In this document: positions 1-7,500 of the stretch, in pieces
Layout: every line of letters starts with the position of its first letter
Numbering within the stretch: the stretch's first letter is position 1
From: Pyrinomonadaceae bacterium
GTDB taxonomy: Bacteria > Acidobacteriota > Blastocatellia > Pyrinomonadales > Pyrinomonadaceae
NCBI GenBank assembly: GCA_026786155.1
Contig: JAJAYR010000420.1
Location: 1 to 22,179 of the forward strand
Length of the DNA stretch: 22,179 bases
Direction: 5' to 3'
Notes under the pieces: model-generated
The model's input: only the letters and a program-made list of their open reading frames with translations
What the model was told of the DNA's origin: nothing
Database searches by the model: none
Program-made: the position numbers and the translations under genes

Positions 1-3
1 CTT

Positions 4-432
4 CTAAACTTCCTTCGGAATCTCGACCCGTTTCGCGTCGCGCCAGAGTCGTTCCAAATCGTAAAATTCACGCGCTTTCTGCTCAAAAATGTGAACGATA
101 AAATCGCCGTAATCGAGCAGAATCCATTCGCCCGACTGATAACCTTCGACGCGAATGACGCGCGAATTGAGCTTTTCTTTGAGTTTTTCGGTAATTTCGT
201 CCGAAACCGCCTGCACCTGCCGCATATTCGAGCCGCTGCAAATGATAAAAAATTCGGTAAAACTCGCAATTTCGCGCAAATCAATGCCGACAATATCAAA
301 TGCTTTTTTCTCGCTCGCGCAGGTTATCGCCAGTTTTACCGTGTCGTCCAGCGCGGCAAACGGCGTAATCGCGGCGACGATTTCGATGGTTTCCGTCGTG
401 TGTTGTAAAGATTTTTCCTGTGTTGCTTCCAT
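4..432 (-). CDS. rsfS: Ribosomal silencing factor RsfS
   Basis: A 142-residue RsfS/Iojap (DUF143) protein. The family binds ribosomal protein L14 and blocks joining of the 30S and 50S subunits, lowering translation in starvation. The core is clear: a segment around AFDIVGIDLREIASFTEFF, then IICSGSNMRQVQAVSDEI, then GEWILLDYGDFIVHIF and the terminal REFYDLERLW block. The N-terminus is about 30 residues longer than in short family members. I chose the ATG at 432 because AAGGA lies about 5 bases upstream; an in-frame ATG at 447 and a TTG at 450 have no Shine-Dalgarno sequence. The TAG stop is at 4-6, so the gene is complete. It is the last visible gene of the rplU-rpmA-obg-nadD-rsfS block and follows nadD after about 48 bases. 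The nadD-rsfS pairing is a common bacterial arrangement. Confidence 0.93.
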   Translation of the reverse strand: MEATQEKSLQHTTETIEIVAAITPFAALDDTVKLAITCASEKKAFDIVGIDLREIASFTEFFIICSGSNMRQVQAVSDEITEKLKEKLNSRVIRVEGYQSGEWILLDYGDFIVHIFEQKAREFYDLERLWRDAKRVEIPKEV

Positions 433-480
433 AGTTTCCTTCGGCATCAATCAATTTTTTGCTGCGTTGAAAAATTGCCG

Positions 481-1191
481 TCAAATGTAAAGTTCGTATT
501 TTTCGACGTATTTTGCAACTCTATCCGGCACAAGTTCGCGCCAATCCGACTGATTATCACGAATTTTCCGCCGAATTTCCGTCGCCGAAATGTCCAGATT
601 AACGGCATCGGTGATATAAATCCCGGCTTTAAGTTTCAAGTTTCTTGTTTCTTGCTCTTCACCTGAAACCTGAAACCTGAAACCTGAAACCTGCCCGCGT
701 AAATCAACAATTCGCGCCCGAATTTCTTCCGTCACGTGCGAAAATTCGATTTCATAATCCGGTCGCGTAACGACGATAATGTTCGTCTGCGTCAAAACCG
801 TTTCCCATTCGCGCCACGTCGTAATTTCCGCCCACGAATCCGCGCCGATGACGAAAAAAATCTCTGTGTCGGGCAATTCGATTTTCAATTTCGCCTGTGT
901 TTCGACCGTAAAAGGCTTTTCCGGTGCGTCGAGTTCGACGGTTGAAACTTTTATTTTCGATTCGTTCGCCGTCGCCAGACAGAGCATCGCAAAACGATGA
1001 AACGCCGAAGTCGGCTGACGGTCTTTTTTATGCGGCGCGTGAAAAGCCGGAATGAAAACAAATTCGTCGAGCGCAAATAATCCGGTTAATTTCCGCGCAA
1101 TCGTCAAATGTCCGTTGTGCAGCGGGTCAAATGAGCCGCCGTAAAAAGCCACGCGCCGATTTTCCGTCAATTGATTAAAATTCATCGGCAT
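481..1191 (-). CDS. nadD: Nicotinate-nucleotide adenylyltransferase NadD with in-frame repeat insertion
   Basis: A 236-residue NadD. It transfers AMP from ATP to nicotinate mononucleotide to make deamido-NAD in NAD synthesis. The nucleotidyltransferase motif GGSFDPLHNGH is at residues 18-28, and the second nucleotide-binding motif ISATEIR is at 201-207. Two nearby in-frame ATGs are possible (1191 and 1185). Neither has a good Shine-Dalgarno sequence, and either makes the gene overlap the end of obg by 11-17 bases, suggesting translational coupling. Residues about 166-189 (from GQVSGFRFQVSG on) are translated from a tandem 7-bp repeat palindrome (629-693). They lie just before the ISATEIR motif, where the family normally has only a short linker, so this looks like an inserted low-complexity loop. 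Both active-site motifs and the reading frame are intact, so the enzyme is probably functional. Confidence 0.94.
   Translation of the reverse strand: MPMNFNQLTENRRVAFYGGSFDPLHNGHLTIARKLTGLFALDEFVFIPAFHAPHKKDRQPTSAFHRFAMLCLATANESKIKVSTVELDAPEKPFTVETQAKLKIELPDTEIFFVIGADSWAEITTWREWETVLTQTNIIVVTRPDYEIEFSHVTEEIRARIVDLRGQVSGFRFQVSGEEQETRNLKLKAGIYITDAVNLDISATEIRRKIRDNQSDWRELVPDRVAKYVEKYELYI
629..693. repeat. Heptamer-word palindrome inside nadD
   Basis: On the plus strand the right arm (661-693) is four copies of ACCTGAA plus ACCTG. The left arm (about 630-653) is a degenerate run of AGTTTC words also spaced by 7. The arms are imperfectly complementary, about 17 of 21 positions. The same TTTCAGG/CCTGAAA word builds the element between rplU and rpmA (2701-2780). 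Here the element is translated in frame within nadD. Confidence 0.85.
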
Positions 1192-2218
1192 TCGGCGGCT
1201 GTAAATCAATTTGCTCGCGCTTCATTTCGTCTAATTTTTGCGCTATCAAATTAACCAATTCTTTCGTTCCCAGATTGGTAACGGCGGAAATCTGCAAAAA
1301 CGGTTTGCCGTCTTTAGCGGCGAGTTCGCGCAGATTTTCCAATCGTTCCGGCTCGTCGAGCGCGTCAATTTTCGTCGCCACGACGATTTGCGGTCGGTCG
1401 GCTAAATCCTGATTATAATTCGCTAATTCACGATTGATAATCGCGTAATCTTCATTTGAATCGCGCCCTGAAATCGAAGAAACGTCAACCAAATGCAGCA
1501 TTATTTTCGTCCGTTCGACGTGCCGCAGAAATCTATCGCCCAAGCCCGCGCCGTCGCTCGCGCCTTCAATCAAACCGGGAATATCGGCGACGACGAAGGT
1601 TTTATAATCGCCCAAATCAACCACGCCCAAATTCGGCTCTAAAGTCGTGAACGGATAATCGGCGATTTTCGGTTTGGCGGCGGAAATGACCGAAATCAAA
1701 GTTGATTTTCCGGCGTTCGGAAAGCCGACCAAGCCGACATCGGCGATTAGTTTTAATTCTAATTGCAATTCCTTTTCAACGCCCGGTCTGCCCGTGTAAT
1801 GATATTTCGGGGCGCGATTGGTGGACGTGGCGAAATGCTGATTTCCCCAGCCGCCTTTGCCGCCTTTCGCCGCCAAAAATCTTTGCCCGCTTTCGGTGAA
1901 ATCAAATAATAAATCTTCCGATTCGGCATCGAAAATCTGCGTTCCGACCGGAACTTTTATCAAAACGTCTTCGCCGTCCTTGCCGTGCCGGTTCGAGCCT
2001 TCGCCGTGTCGCCCGCGTTCAGCTTTGTGTTCCGGGTTGTAGCGCAAATGAAGCAACGTGTTTAAGCCTTCGTCGGCTTCCATCCAAACGTCGCCACCTT
2101 TGCCGCCGTCGCCGCCCGAAGGTCCGCCGCGCGGCACGAATTTTTCACGTCGCATCGCCGTTACGCCGTCGCCGCCGTTACCGGCTGATATTTTAATTTT
2201 TACTCGGTCAATAAACAT
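1175..2218 (-). CDS. obg: GTPase Obg (CgtA)
   Basis: A 347-residue Obg-family GTPase, needed for 50S subunit maturation and linked to stress control. The glycine-rich Obg fold fills residues 1-158, with repeated GG turns such as NGGDG, GGDGGKGGD and GGKGGWGNQ. The GTPase domain follows: G1 GFPNAGKS at 165-172, switch I threonines near 191-192, G3 DIPGLIEGA at 212-220, G4 TKID at 282-285 and G5 SAV at 311-313. There is no C-terminal OCT domain, which is normal in several phyla. The ATG at 2218 gives the canonical MFIDRVKI start, although only a weak AAGA precedes it. The 3' end overlaps nadD, and a 183-base gap rich in repeats separates it from rpmA. Confidence 0.97.
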   Translation of the reverse strand: MFIDRVKIKISAGNGGDGVTAMRREKFVPRGGPSGGDGGKGGDVWMEADEGLNTLLHLRYNPEHKAERGRHGEGSNRHGKDGEDVLIKVPVGTQIFDAESEDLLFDFTESGQRFLAAKGGKGGWGNQHFATSTNRAPKYHYTGRPGVEKELQLELKLIADVGLVGFPNAGKSTLISVISAAKPKIADYPFTTLEPNLGVVDLGDYKTFVVADIPGLIEGASDGAGLGDRFLRHVERTKIMLHLVDVSSISGRDSNEDYAIINRELANYNQDLADRPQIVVATKIDALDEPERLENLRELAAKDGKPFLQISAVTNLGTKELVNLIAQKLDEMKREQIDLQPPNADEF

Positions 2219-2223
2219 TTCTT

Positions 2224-2278
2224 AATTTTGGATTTTAGATTTTAGATTTTCAAATCGAATTGAAGAAAATCGAAAATT
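2224..2278. repeat. GATTTTA heptamer palindrome upstream of obg
   Basis: The left arm is four 7-bp words: AATTTTG, GATTTTA, GATTTTA and GATTTTC (2224-2251). The right arm is GAAAATC followed by GAAAATT (2265-2278). GATTTTC (2245-2251) and GAAAATC (2265-2271) are exact reverse complements with a 13-base loop. The element lies directly in the obg 5' region on the minus strand and ends about 6 bases from the start codon. Confidence 0.7.
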
Positions 2279-2306
2279 CAAAGTCCCGGACAAAACAAAA
2301 ACGCGC

Positions 2307-2379
2307 TCGCCAAACTTTTGAAGATTAGCGAGTCGCGCCGTATAATGTGCGAAATTTGGCGAAAAACAAATCGCTAATC
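2307..2379. other. Interleaved inverted repeats between rpmA and obg
   Basis: TCGCCAAA (2307-2314) pairs with TTTGGCGA (2355-2362), and GATTAGCGA (2323-2331) pairs with TCGCTAATC (2371-2379). The order a-b-a'-b' is that of a pseudoknot, not a nested hairpin. It lies in the transcribed spacer between rpmA and obg. Its function is unknown and it may simply be another degenerate repeat. Confidence 0.4.
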
Positions 2380-2401
2380 GCCAACCTAAAATCGTGATTT
2401 G

Positions 2402-2695
2402 TTAAGCGGCAGCCGCTTCAGCCGCCGGAAGTTCCGCCGCGCCTGCGGCATAAACGCTGATAAATTTGCCTTTTTGACCTTTGTTTTCAAATTTGACAAA
2501 GCCTTCAATCAGTGAAAACAGCGTATCGTCTTTGCCGCGTCCGACGTTTTTGCCCGGTTTCCATTTCGTGCCGCGCTGCCGCGCCAGAATGTTGCCGCCG
2601 AGAACGTGTTCGCCGCCGAATTTCTTTAAACCTAACCGCTGCGCGTTTGAATCGCGCCCGTTGCGTGATGAACCGACACCTTTCTTATGAGCCAT
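2402..2695 (-). CDS. rpmA: 50S ribosomal protein L27
   Basis: A 97-residue bacterial L27, whose N-terminal tail reaches the peptidyl-transferase centre. The sequence begins MAHKKGVGSSRNGRDS, the usual family start without a cleavable extension. The core GGEHVLGGNILARQRGT and the stretch from KWKPGKNVGRGKDDTLF match the family. The C-terminus ends in an Ala/Glu-rich tail (residues about 84-97), as is common in L27. The gene lies 92 bases downstream of rplU, and a heptamer-repeat palindrome fills most of that gap. No Shine-Dalgarno sequence lies immediately upstream of the ATG. The nearest, AAGGAG, is on the far side of the palindrome beside the rplU stop codon. Confidence 0.97.
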   Translation of the reverse strand: MAHKKGVGSSRNGRDSNAQRLGLKKFGGEHVLGGNILARQRGTKWKPGKNVGRGKDDTLFSLIEGFVKFENKGQKGKFISVYAAGAAELPAAEAAAA

Positions 2696-2700
2696 AATTC

Positions 2701-2780
2701 AGTTTCAGGTTTCAGGTTTCAGGTTTCAGGTTTCAATCGCCGAAAACAGCCTTGAACCTGAAACCTTGCACCTGAAACCT
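2701..2780. repeat. TTTCAGG heptamer palindrome between rplU and rpmA
   Basis: The plus-strand left arm (2701-2735) is tandem TTTCAGG words. The right arm (2752-2780) contains AACCTGAAACC and ACCTGAAACCT. On the mRNA (minus strand), 2765-2751 can pair with 2736-2721 with one bulge, and 2780-2771 with 2716-2707, giving a long hairpin. The 7-bp periodicity allows several pairing registers. It shares its word with the element inside nadD. Confidence 0.88.
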
Positions 2781-2783
2781 ATT

Positions 2784-2789
2784 CTCCTT
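2784..2789 (-). promoter_or_regulatory. Probable displaced rpmA Shine-Dalgarno sequence
   Basis: AAGGAG overlaps the TAA stop codon of rplU and is 88 bases from the rpmA ATG, with the 80-base palindrome in between. If the palindrome folds as a hairpin, the unpaired distance from AAGGAG to the ATG falls to roughly 11-14 nt. That this is the working rpmA ribosome-binding site is an inference. Confidence 0.45.
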
Positions 2790-3072
2790 AATCAATTTTA
2801 ATTTCCGTGTAACCTTGCCGATGACCTTGTTTGCGTTTGTATTGTTTGCGACGTTTTTTCTTGAAAACAATCACTTTATCGCCGCGTCCGTGACTGATAA
2901 CCGTCGCGTTCAGCGTCGCCGCACCGAAGGTCATCGCCGCGCCTTCGCCGCTCGACAGAGCTTCGAGTTCGACCGTTTCGCCTGCTTTTTTGTCAATCGA
3001 AGGCACGCGCAACTTTTGTCCCGATTCAATGGCAAATTGCTTGCCGCCTGTTCTGATAATTGCGTAACTCAT
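2788..3072 (-). CDS. rplU: 50S ribosomal protein L21
   Basis: A 94-residue L21, a primary 23S rRNA-binding protein of the large subunit. It opens with MSYAIIRTGGKQF and carries the basic family motif KVIVFKKKRRKQYKRKQGHR followed by QGYTEIKI. In-frame starts at 3084 (ATG) and 3093 (GTG) would add up to 7 residues. I prefer ATG 3072: AAGGAG at 3085-3090 abuts ATG 3084, leaving no spacing, but is 12 bases from ATG 3072. This is the first gene of the ribosomal/GTPase block, behind the promoter at 3129-3158, and is followed by rpmA. Confidence 0.95.
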   Translation of the reverse strand: MSYAIIRTGGKQFAIESGQKLRVPSIDKKAGETVELEALSSGEGAAMTFGAATLNATVISHGRGDKVIVFKKKRRKQYKRKQGHRQGYTEIKID

Positions 3073-3128
3073 TATGTTTATCATCTCCTTCACACAGGCA
3101 GATTGTCGTGCCGTGTCGAAAAATATAG

Positions 3129-3158
3129 ATTATACGAAATCCTTTTGGGCGCGGTCAA
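3129..3158 (-). promoter_or_regulatory. Sigma70-type promoter for rplU-rpmA-obg
   Basis: On the minus strand TTGACC (3158-3153) and a perfect TATAAT (3134-3129) are separated by 18 bases. Transcription would start near 3122, leaving a leader of about 50 bases before the rplU ATG. No other gene lies between this site and rplU. Confidence 0.7.
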
Positions 3159-3271
3159 ACACGCGAAGGAAATAGTCGTTGAAAAAATCTTTTTTAACGG
3201 CAAATGACATTTTTTAAGCTCAAATGGTGCGTTGTTAAGTAAGATAAAGATTTACCGGAATTTTTAATTCC

Positions 3272-3471
3272 AGGTTACGCAGTTGGATAAAAAATAGGAG
3301 AAACGGCAATCGAAAGCGGTTTGCTTTCTTTGTCGAACAACGAATAGTTGACAGCGAACAGCGAATAACTCCGCGCCCGGGAACTATCCGCTTTTAACTA
3401 TCAGTTATTCGCTGTTTATTCGGTAAATACTGCCGCGCTTAACCATTCAGGACATTTTGACTGCGTAACCT
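3272..3471. repeat. 200-bp segment bounded by 12-bp perfect inverted repeats
   Basis: AGGTTACGCAGT (3272-3283) and its exact reverse complement ACTGCGTAACCT (3460-3471) bound a segment with nested palindromes. Inside are a small GAAAGC/GCTTTC hairpin (3312-3328) and a perfect 14-bp stem, AACAGCGAATAACT (3357-3370) with AGTTATTCGCTGTT (3403-3416). The arms are read as 7-bp words (AGTTGAC, AGCGAAC, AGCGAAT and AACTATC, AGTTATT, CGCTGTT). No target-site duplication was seen. Confidence 0.6.
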
Positions 3472-3655
3472 CTTATTGATAACCGACTCCGAAATAGTTC
3501 GGGTAAATTTTTAACGAAACAGGTATCTCTTGCCCGAACAAAACAACTTTTATAAATTGCGCGAAAGATAAAAACTTTATCCTTCACGCGGCATCAGCGT
3601 TTTCACAATTCAAGTTGTTATCTTCCGCAAACTACTAAAATCAGGAGAAAAAGGT

Positions 3656-4498
3656 ATGTCTGAAAAATCTAAAAAACTGATAAAAAGCAACAAACGAAAG
3701 GCGTTATGCGTCGGCATCAACGATTATCCGTATGCCGGAAACGATTTGAACGGCTGCGTCAATGATGCCAAAGCGTGGGCGGAAATGCTCGTCAAGAATT
3801 TCAACTTCGCTAACGGCGACGTAAATTTGCTGCTCGATTCGCAGGCGACGAAGAAAAACACGCTCGACGCTTTGAAGAATTTGCTGACGGGCGCAAAAGC
3901 GGGCGACCATCTGGTTTATACGAATTCGTCGCACGGCTCTTACGTTGCCGACACCGACGGCGACGAGGAAAAATATGACGAAATAATTTGTCCGTATGAT
4001 ATTGATGCCAACCAAATAGTTGACGACGATTTGCGCGGGCTTTTTGAGAATTTGCCGAAGGACGCGCGGCTGACCGTCATTCTGGACAACTGTTTTTCCG
4101 GCACGGCGACCCGCGCCGCCGTCAGCGACATTCTGCCCGGACTGCGAACGCCGGACGACCGCCGCGTGCGTTTTTTAAGTCCGGCTCTGCGCGGTTTGAC
4201 CGTGCTGGCAAATCCCTGGACGGCGAAACCGAAAACCCGCATTAAATATCCCGAATCGAAAATGCACGAAGTTCTTTTGAGCGGATGCAGCGATAAGGAG
4301 TATTCCTATGACGCATATTTCGACGGCGTTTATCACGGCGCGATGACTTTCTACGCATTGCAGGCGATTCGGGCGGCGAATTATCAATTGACCTACGCGC
4401 AGCTTCACAAACGCATCGGAAATCTAATCGAAGATTACCCGCAGCATCCGCATCTCGAAGGCACAACGGCGAACAAGAAACGGCAGATTTTTTTATAA
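3656..4498 (+). CDS. Caspase-fold (metacaspase-like) cysteine protease
   Basis: A 280-residue stand-alone clan CD (peptidase C14) protease, with little beyond the catalytic domain. The first strand and helix are KALCVGINDYPYAGNDLNGC (residues about 15-34). The catalytic His is H93 in YTNSSHGSY and the catalytic Cys is C146 in LDNCFSGTATR. A third conserved block, VLLSGCSDKEYSYDA, starts near 206 and is followed by GVYHGAMTFYAL. This arrangement is typical of bacterial metacaspases (orthocaspases), which usually cleave after Lys or Arg; the specificity here is an inference. No signal peptide or membrane segment is seen, so it is probably cytoplasmic. The ATG at 3656 has AGGAG 8 bases upstream. 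The stop is 15 bases before the LCAT-hydrolase/CHAT gene, so the two are very probably co-transcribed and functionally linked. Confidence 0.92.
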   Translation: MSEKSKKLIKSNKRKALCVGINDYPYAGNDLNGCVNDAKAWAEMLVKNFNFANGDVNLLLDSQATKKNTLDALKNLLTGAKAGDHLVYTNSSHGSYVADTDGDEEKYDEIICPYDIDANQIVDDDLRGLFENLPKDARLTVILDNCFSGTATRAAVSDILPGLRTPDDRRVRFLSPALRGLTVLANPWTAKPKTRIKYPESKMHEVLLSGCSDKEYSYDAYFDGVYHGAMTFYALQAIRAANYQLTYAQLHKRIGNLIEDYPQHPHLEGTTANKKRQIFL

Positions 4499-4513
4499 AA
4501 AACGAGGTATAAA

Positions 4514-7500
4514 ATGTCGGCTGAAAAACAGATGGCACAGATGGATTGGAGCGCGGTGCGGCAGGTTTTACGCGGATCGAAACCGAAAACCCGCGGCACT
4601 CTCGATTCCGAAGTTGACCCGCCGGAACAAATCCTGCGGACATATTTCGGCGATGAAAATTTTCGGGAATTGCGCGATTTGACGCACCGCGCCGCCGAAA
4701 CGAAAAAGGAACTCGGCAACGTCGTGCTGCTGCCCGGAATTATGGGTTCGCATTTGTCGGTCGTCGAAGCGGACGGCGACGCCGACCACGTTTGGATTAG
4801 TCTCTGGCGAATTCTTAAAGGCGATATGAAGCGTCTGAAATTATCAGCCGACGGCAAAACGAACGTCAACAGCGAGGCGGTCAAAGCGACGGGCTTAATC
4901 GGCTGGTATTACGCGCGGGCGTTGGAAACTTTGCAAGCCGCGCCGTTTCCCTACGATTGGCGTTTGAACGTCTGCGATACGGCGGACGAATTAGCCGAAT
5001 TCGTCGGTGAAAAATTAACCGACGGCACGTTTGACAAAAATAAACCCGTGCATTTCGTCGCGCATTCGATGGGCGGCTTAGTCGTCAGAAATTTTATTCG
5101 CCAGCACCGAGATTTGTGGAATGAAATCAAAGGTCGTTTGGTGATGCTCGGAACGCCGAATTCCGGTTCGTTCGCCGCTGTGCAGACTTTGATGGGCAAA
5201 AGTTCCTTCGTCAAAACCATCGCCGCGGCACTGCCCTTTCAATCTCAGGCGGATTGGTTTCAGGTGATTGATACTTTTCCCGGTCTTTACCAATTATGCC
5301 CTTCAAAACTCATCAACCCGGAAATTTACGAGCCAAATATCTGGGATAAATTTCCCGACGTTTCGTTTGCCGGACATTTGCAGTTGATACCGAAGTTTCA
5401 TCAGGATTTGTTCGACACGCGGGACGCGACCGTTGACAAACTGCGGATGGCGTATATCGCCGGAGTCGGTTACGCCACGCCGTCCGCGTTAAAAATTCTC
5501 GACGGCGACGGCGGTTTCGATTTTGACACGACGCTCGACGGCGACGGCACCGTGCCGCATTTGCTCGGTTTGCTCGAAGACGTTCCGACTTATTACGTCG
5601 AAGAAGCGCACGGTGATTTGCCGAATAATCGAGCGGTTCTGCAAGCCGTCAAAGATATTTTGCAGAATAAACAGCCGGAACTACCGACGGTCAAGCCGGT
5701 CGTGCTGCGCTCGCGGACGCTTCGTTCCGCCGCCGATGACGACCGCGATTTTGAACAAATCGAAGCGGTCGCCCGTTTGATGCGCGAAAATCAACCGCTC
5801 GAAACCGAAGTGATTTTCGATGCCGAAAAGAAAATTTTGCGTTCCCTGCTCGGCGGCAGCCTCGGCGCGAAAGAGCCGGTTTCATTTTTGAGCGAAGAAG
5901 AAAAAACGCTCAAACCGAAAAAACTCCGCGTCGAATTGATGCAGGGTTATCTTGAAAATGCCGAAATGCCGCTCGTCTTCGTCGGGCATTATCACAATTT
6001 GCCGCCGACCAGCGCGTGCGGCGCGATTGACGCGGCAATCGGCTATCAAATCACCTACGCCCAGCAAAACGGGATGTTCGGCGCACAACTCGGACAGCTT
6101 TTCACGATTCCGCTCGAAAGCAACGTGCTGAATAAAAAGGTCAAGGCGGTGATGGTCGGCGGAATGGGCGATTACGACAGTTTCAGCCGCGACGATTTGC
6201 GCTATCTGGTAATGAATGTTTCGCTCGGTGCTTTGGCTTTGGGTTATGAAGGATTGGCGATGGTTTTAGTCGGCACGGGTTCGGGCAGAATCTCGATTGA
6301 CCGCGCCGTGCGAAGCATTTTATCAGGCGTGAGCGATGCTTTGGAGCGCCAGCCGAAAGGGAAAAATCCGCCGCTGAAACTCGCTTTAGTGGAAAATAAA
6401 ACCACGCGCATCAGCCAAATCGAAGCCGCGCTCAATCAGATTGAAAAGGAGAATTCAATCAAAGGGCTGGACGTCGAAGTCAGCAAAACCAAATCAAAAG
6501 CCGGTAAGCCGAAATCGAAAGCGCGTCCGTTTTTCGTGCCGTCCGACGACCAGCGCGAAGTTACGCGCATCACCATCGAACGCCAGCCGGAACTTTTCTG
6601 CCTTTCGGCTCTGACTTCCAGCGCGGCGATTCCGATGCGCGAAATTCCGGTGCAGGATTTTGTCATTAACTGTTTGATAGAAAAACTGCGCTCGGCGCAA
6701 ACCGTCCGCGACCAGCAAAAATACGGGCGACTGCTCCACGCGATGGTCATTCCCGAAGATTTTCAAAGATTTATTGACACGAATCGCTCTTTAGTTTTGA
6801 TTTTGAACACGGCGGCGGCGGCGATTCCGTGGGAAATGGTCGGCTTCGGCGGAGTCAGCGGAACGACTAATTTCGGCATTGATTTGCGCGTTACGCGCCA
6901 GTTCGCATCGCTTTCGGCGGCAGTTCCGAGCGTCGCGCCGCCGGTCAACAACCGGCTGAAAGTTCTCGTCATCGCCGATCCTGCCGAAGAGGAAAAATTG
7001 CGGCTGCCCGGAGCGCGAAAGGAAGGCGAAAGTCTGCTGAAATTTTTTACTCAAATGCGGGAAAGTCTGAAAGGCAAAATTGATTTTCAGTTTGAAACGC
7101 GCATCGGACACGAGCAATGCGACCTCGTGGAAATTTTGAGCTTGATTTTTGAAGAAGAATTCGACATCGTGCATTTCGCCGGACACGGAATTTTTGATAA
7201 AGATAATCAAACGAACAACGGCTGGGTTTTCGGTTTGGACGAAACGAACGGAAAACTTAAAGTTTTGTCCGCCCGCGAGATTTTCCGGCTGCGCCGCGTC
7301 CCGCGTCTCGTTTTCGCCAACGCCTGTTTCTCGTCGCAAATCGGAACGACGGAGATTGATAAGCCGCTGTCGGCGCGGGAAACCAATCGAAAATTAGCCG
7401 GACTCGCGCAGGCGTTTTTTGAACAGGGTATCGAAAATTACGTCGGCGCGGGCTGGCAGGTTGACGACGCTTACGCCATCGAGTTCGCCAGAAAATTTTA

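Larger units (their letters stand above)
3073..3655. other. Divergent intergenic region between rplU and the caspase gene
   Basis: This 583-base gap holds the rplU promoter (3129-3158) on the minus strand and a repeat block (about 3272-3471). The caspase gene's leader follows. No additional gene is convincing. For the caspase gene a weak promoter candidate is TTGCCC (3530-3535) with TATAAA (3551-3556), but the spacing is only 15 bases. AGGAG at 3643-3647, 8 bases before the ATG, is a good ribosome-binding site. Confidence 0.6.

Noticed and set aside
661..693. Short CRISPR-like array
   Set aside because: The repeats are 7-bp tandem words with no spacers and lie within the nadD frame.
2342..2347. 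TATAAT-like -10 box on the plus strand
   Set aside because: No -35 element and no plus-strand gene follows; it lies within the rpmA-obg spacer of a minus-strand block.
4175..4884. Minus-strand open frames opposite the caspase and hydrolase genes
   Set aside because: They lack family features and ribosome-binding sites, and mirror the codon pattern of the clearly real plus-strand genes.
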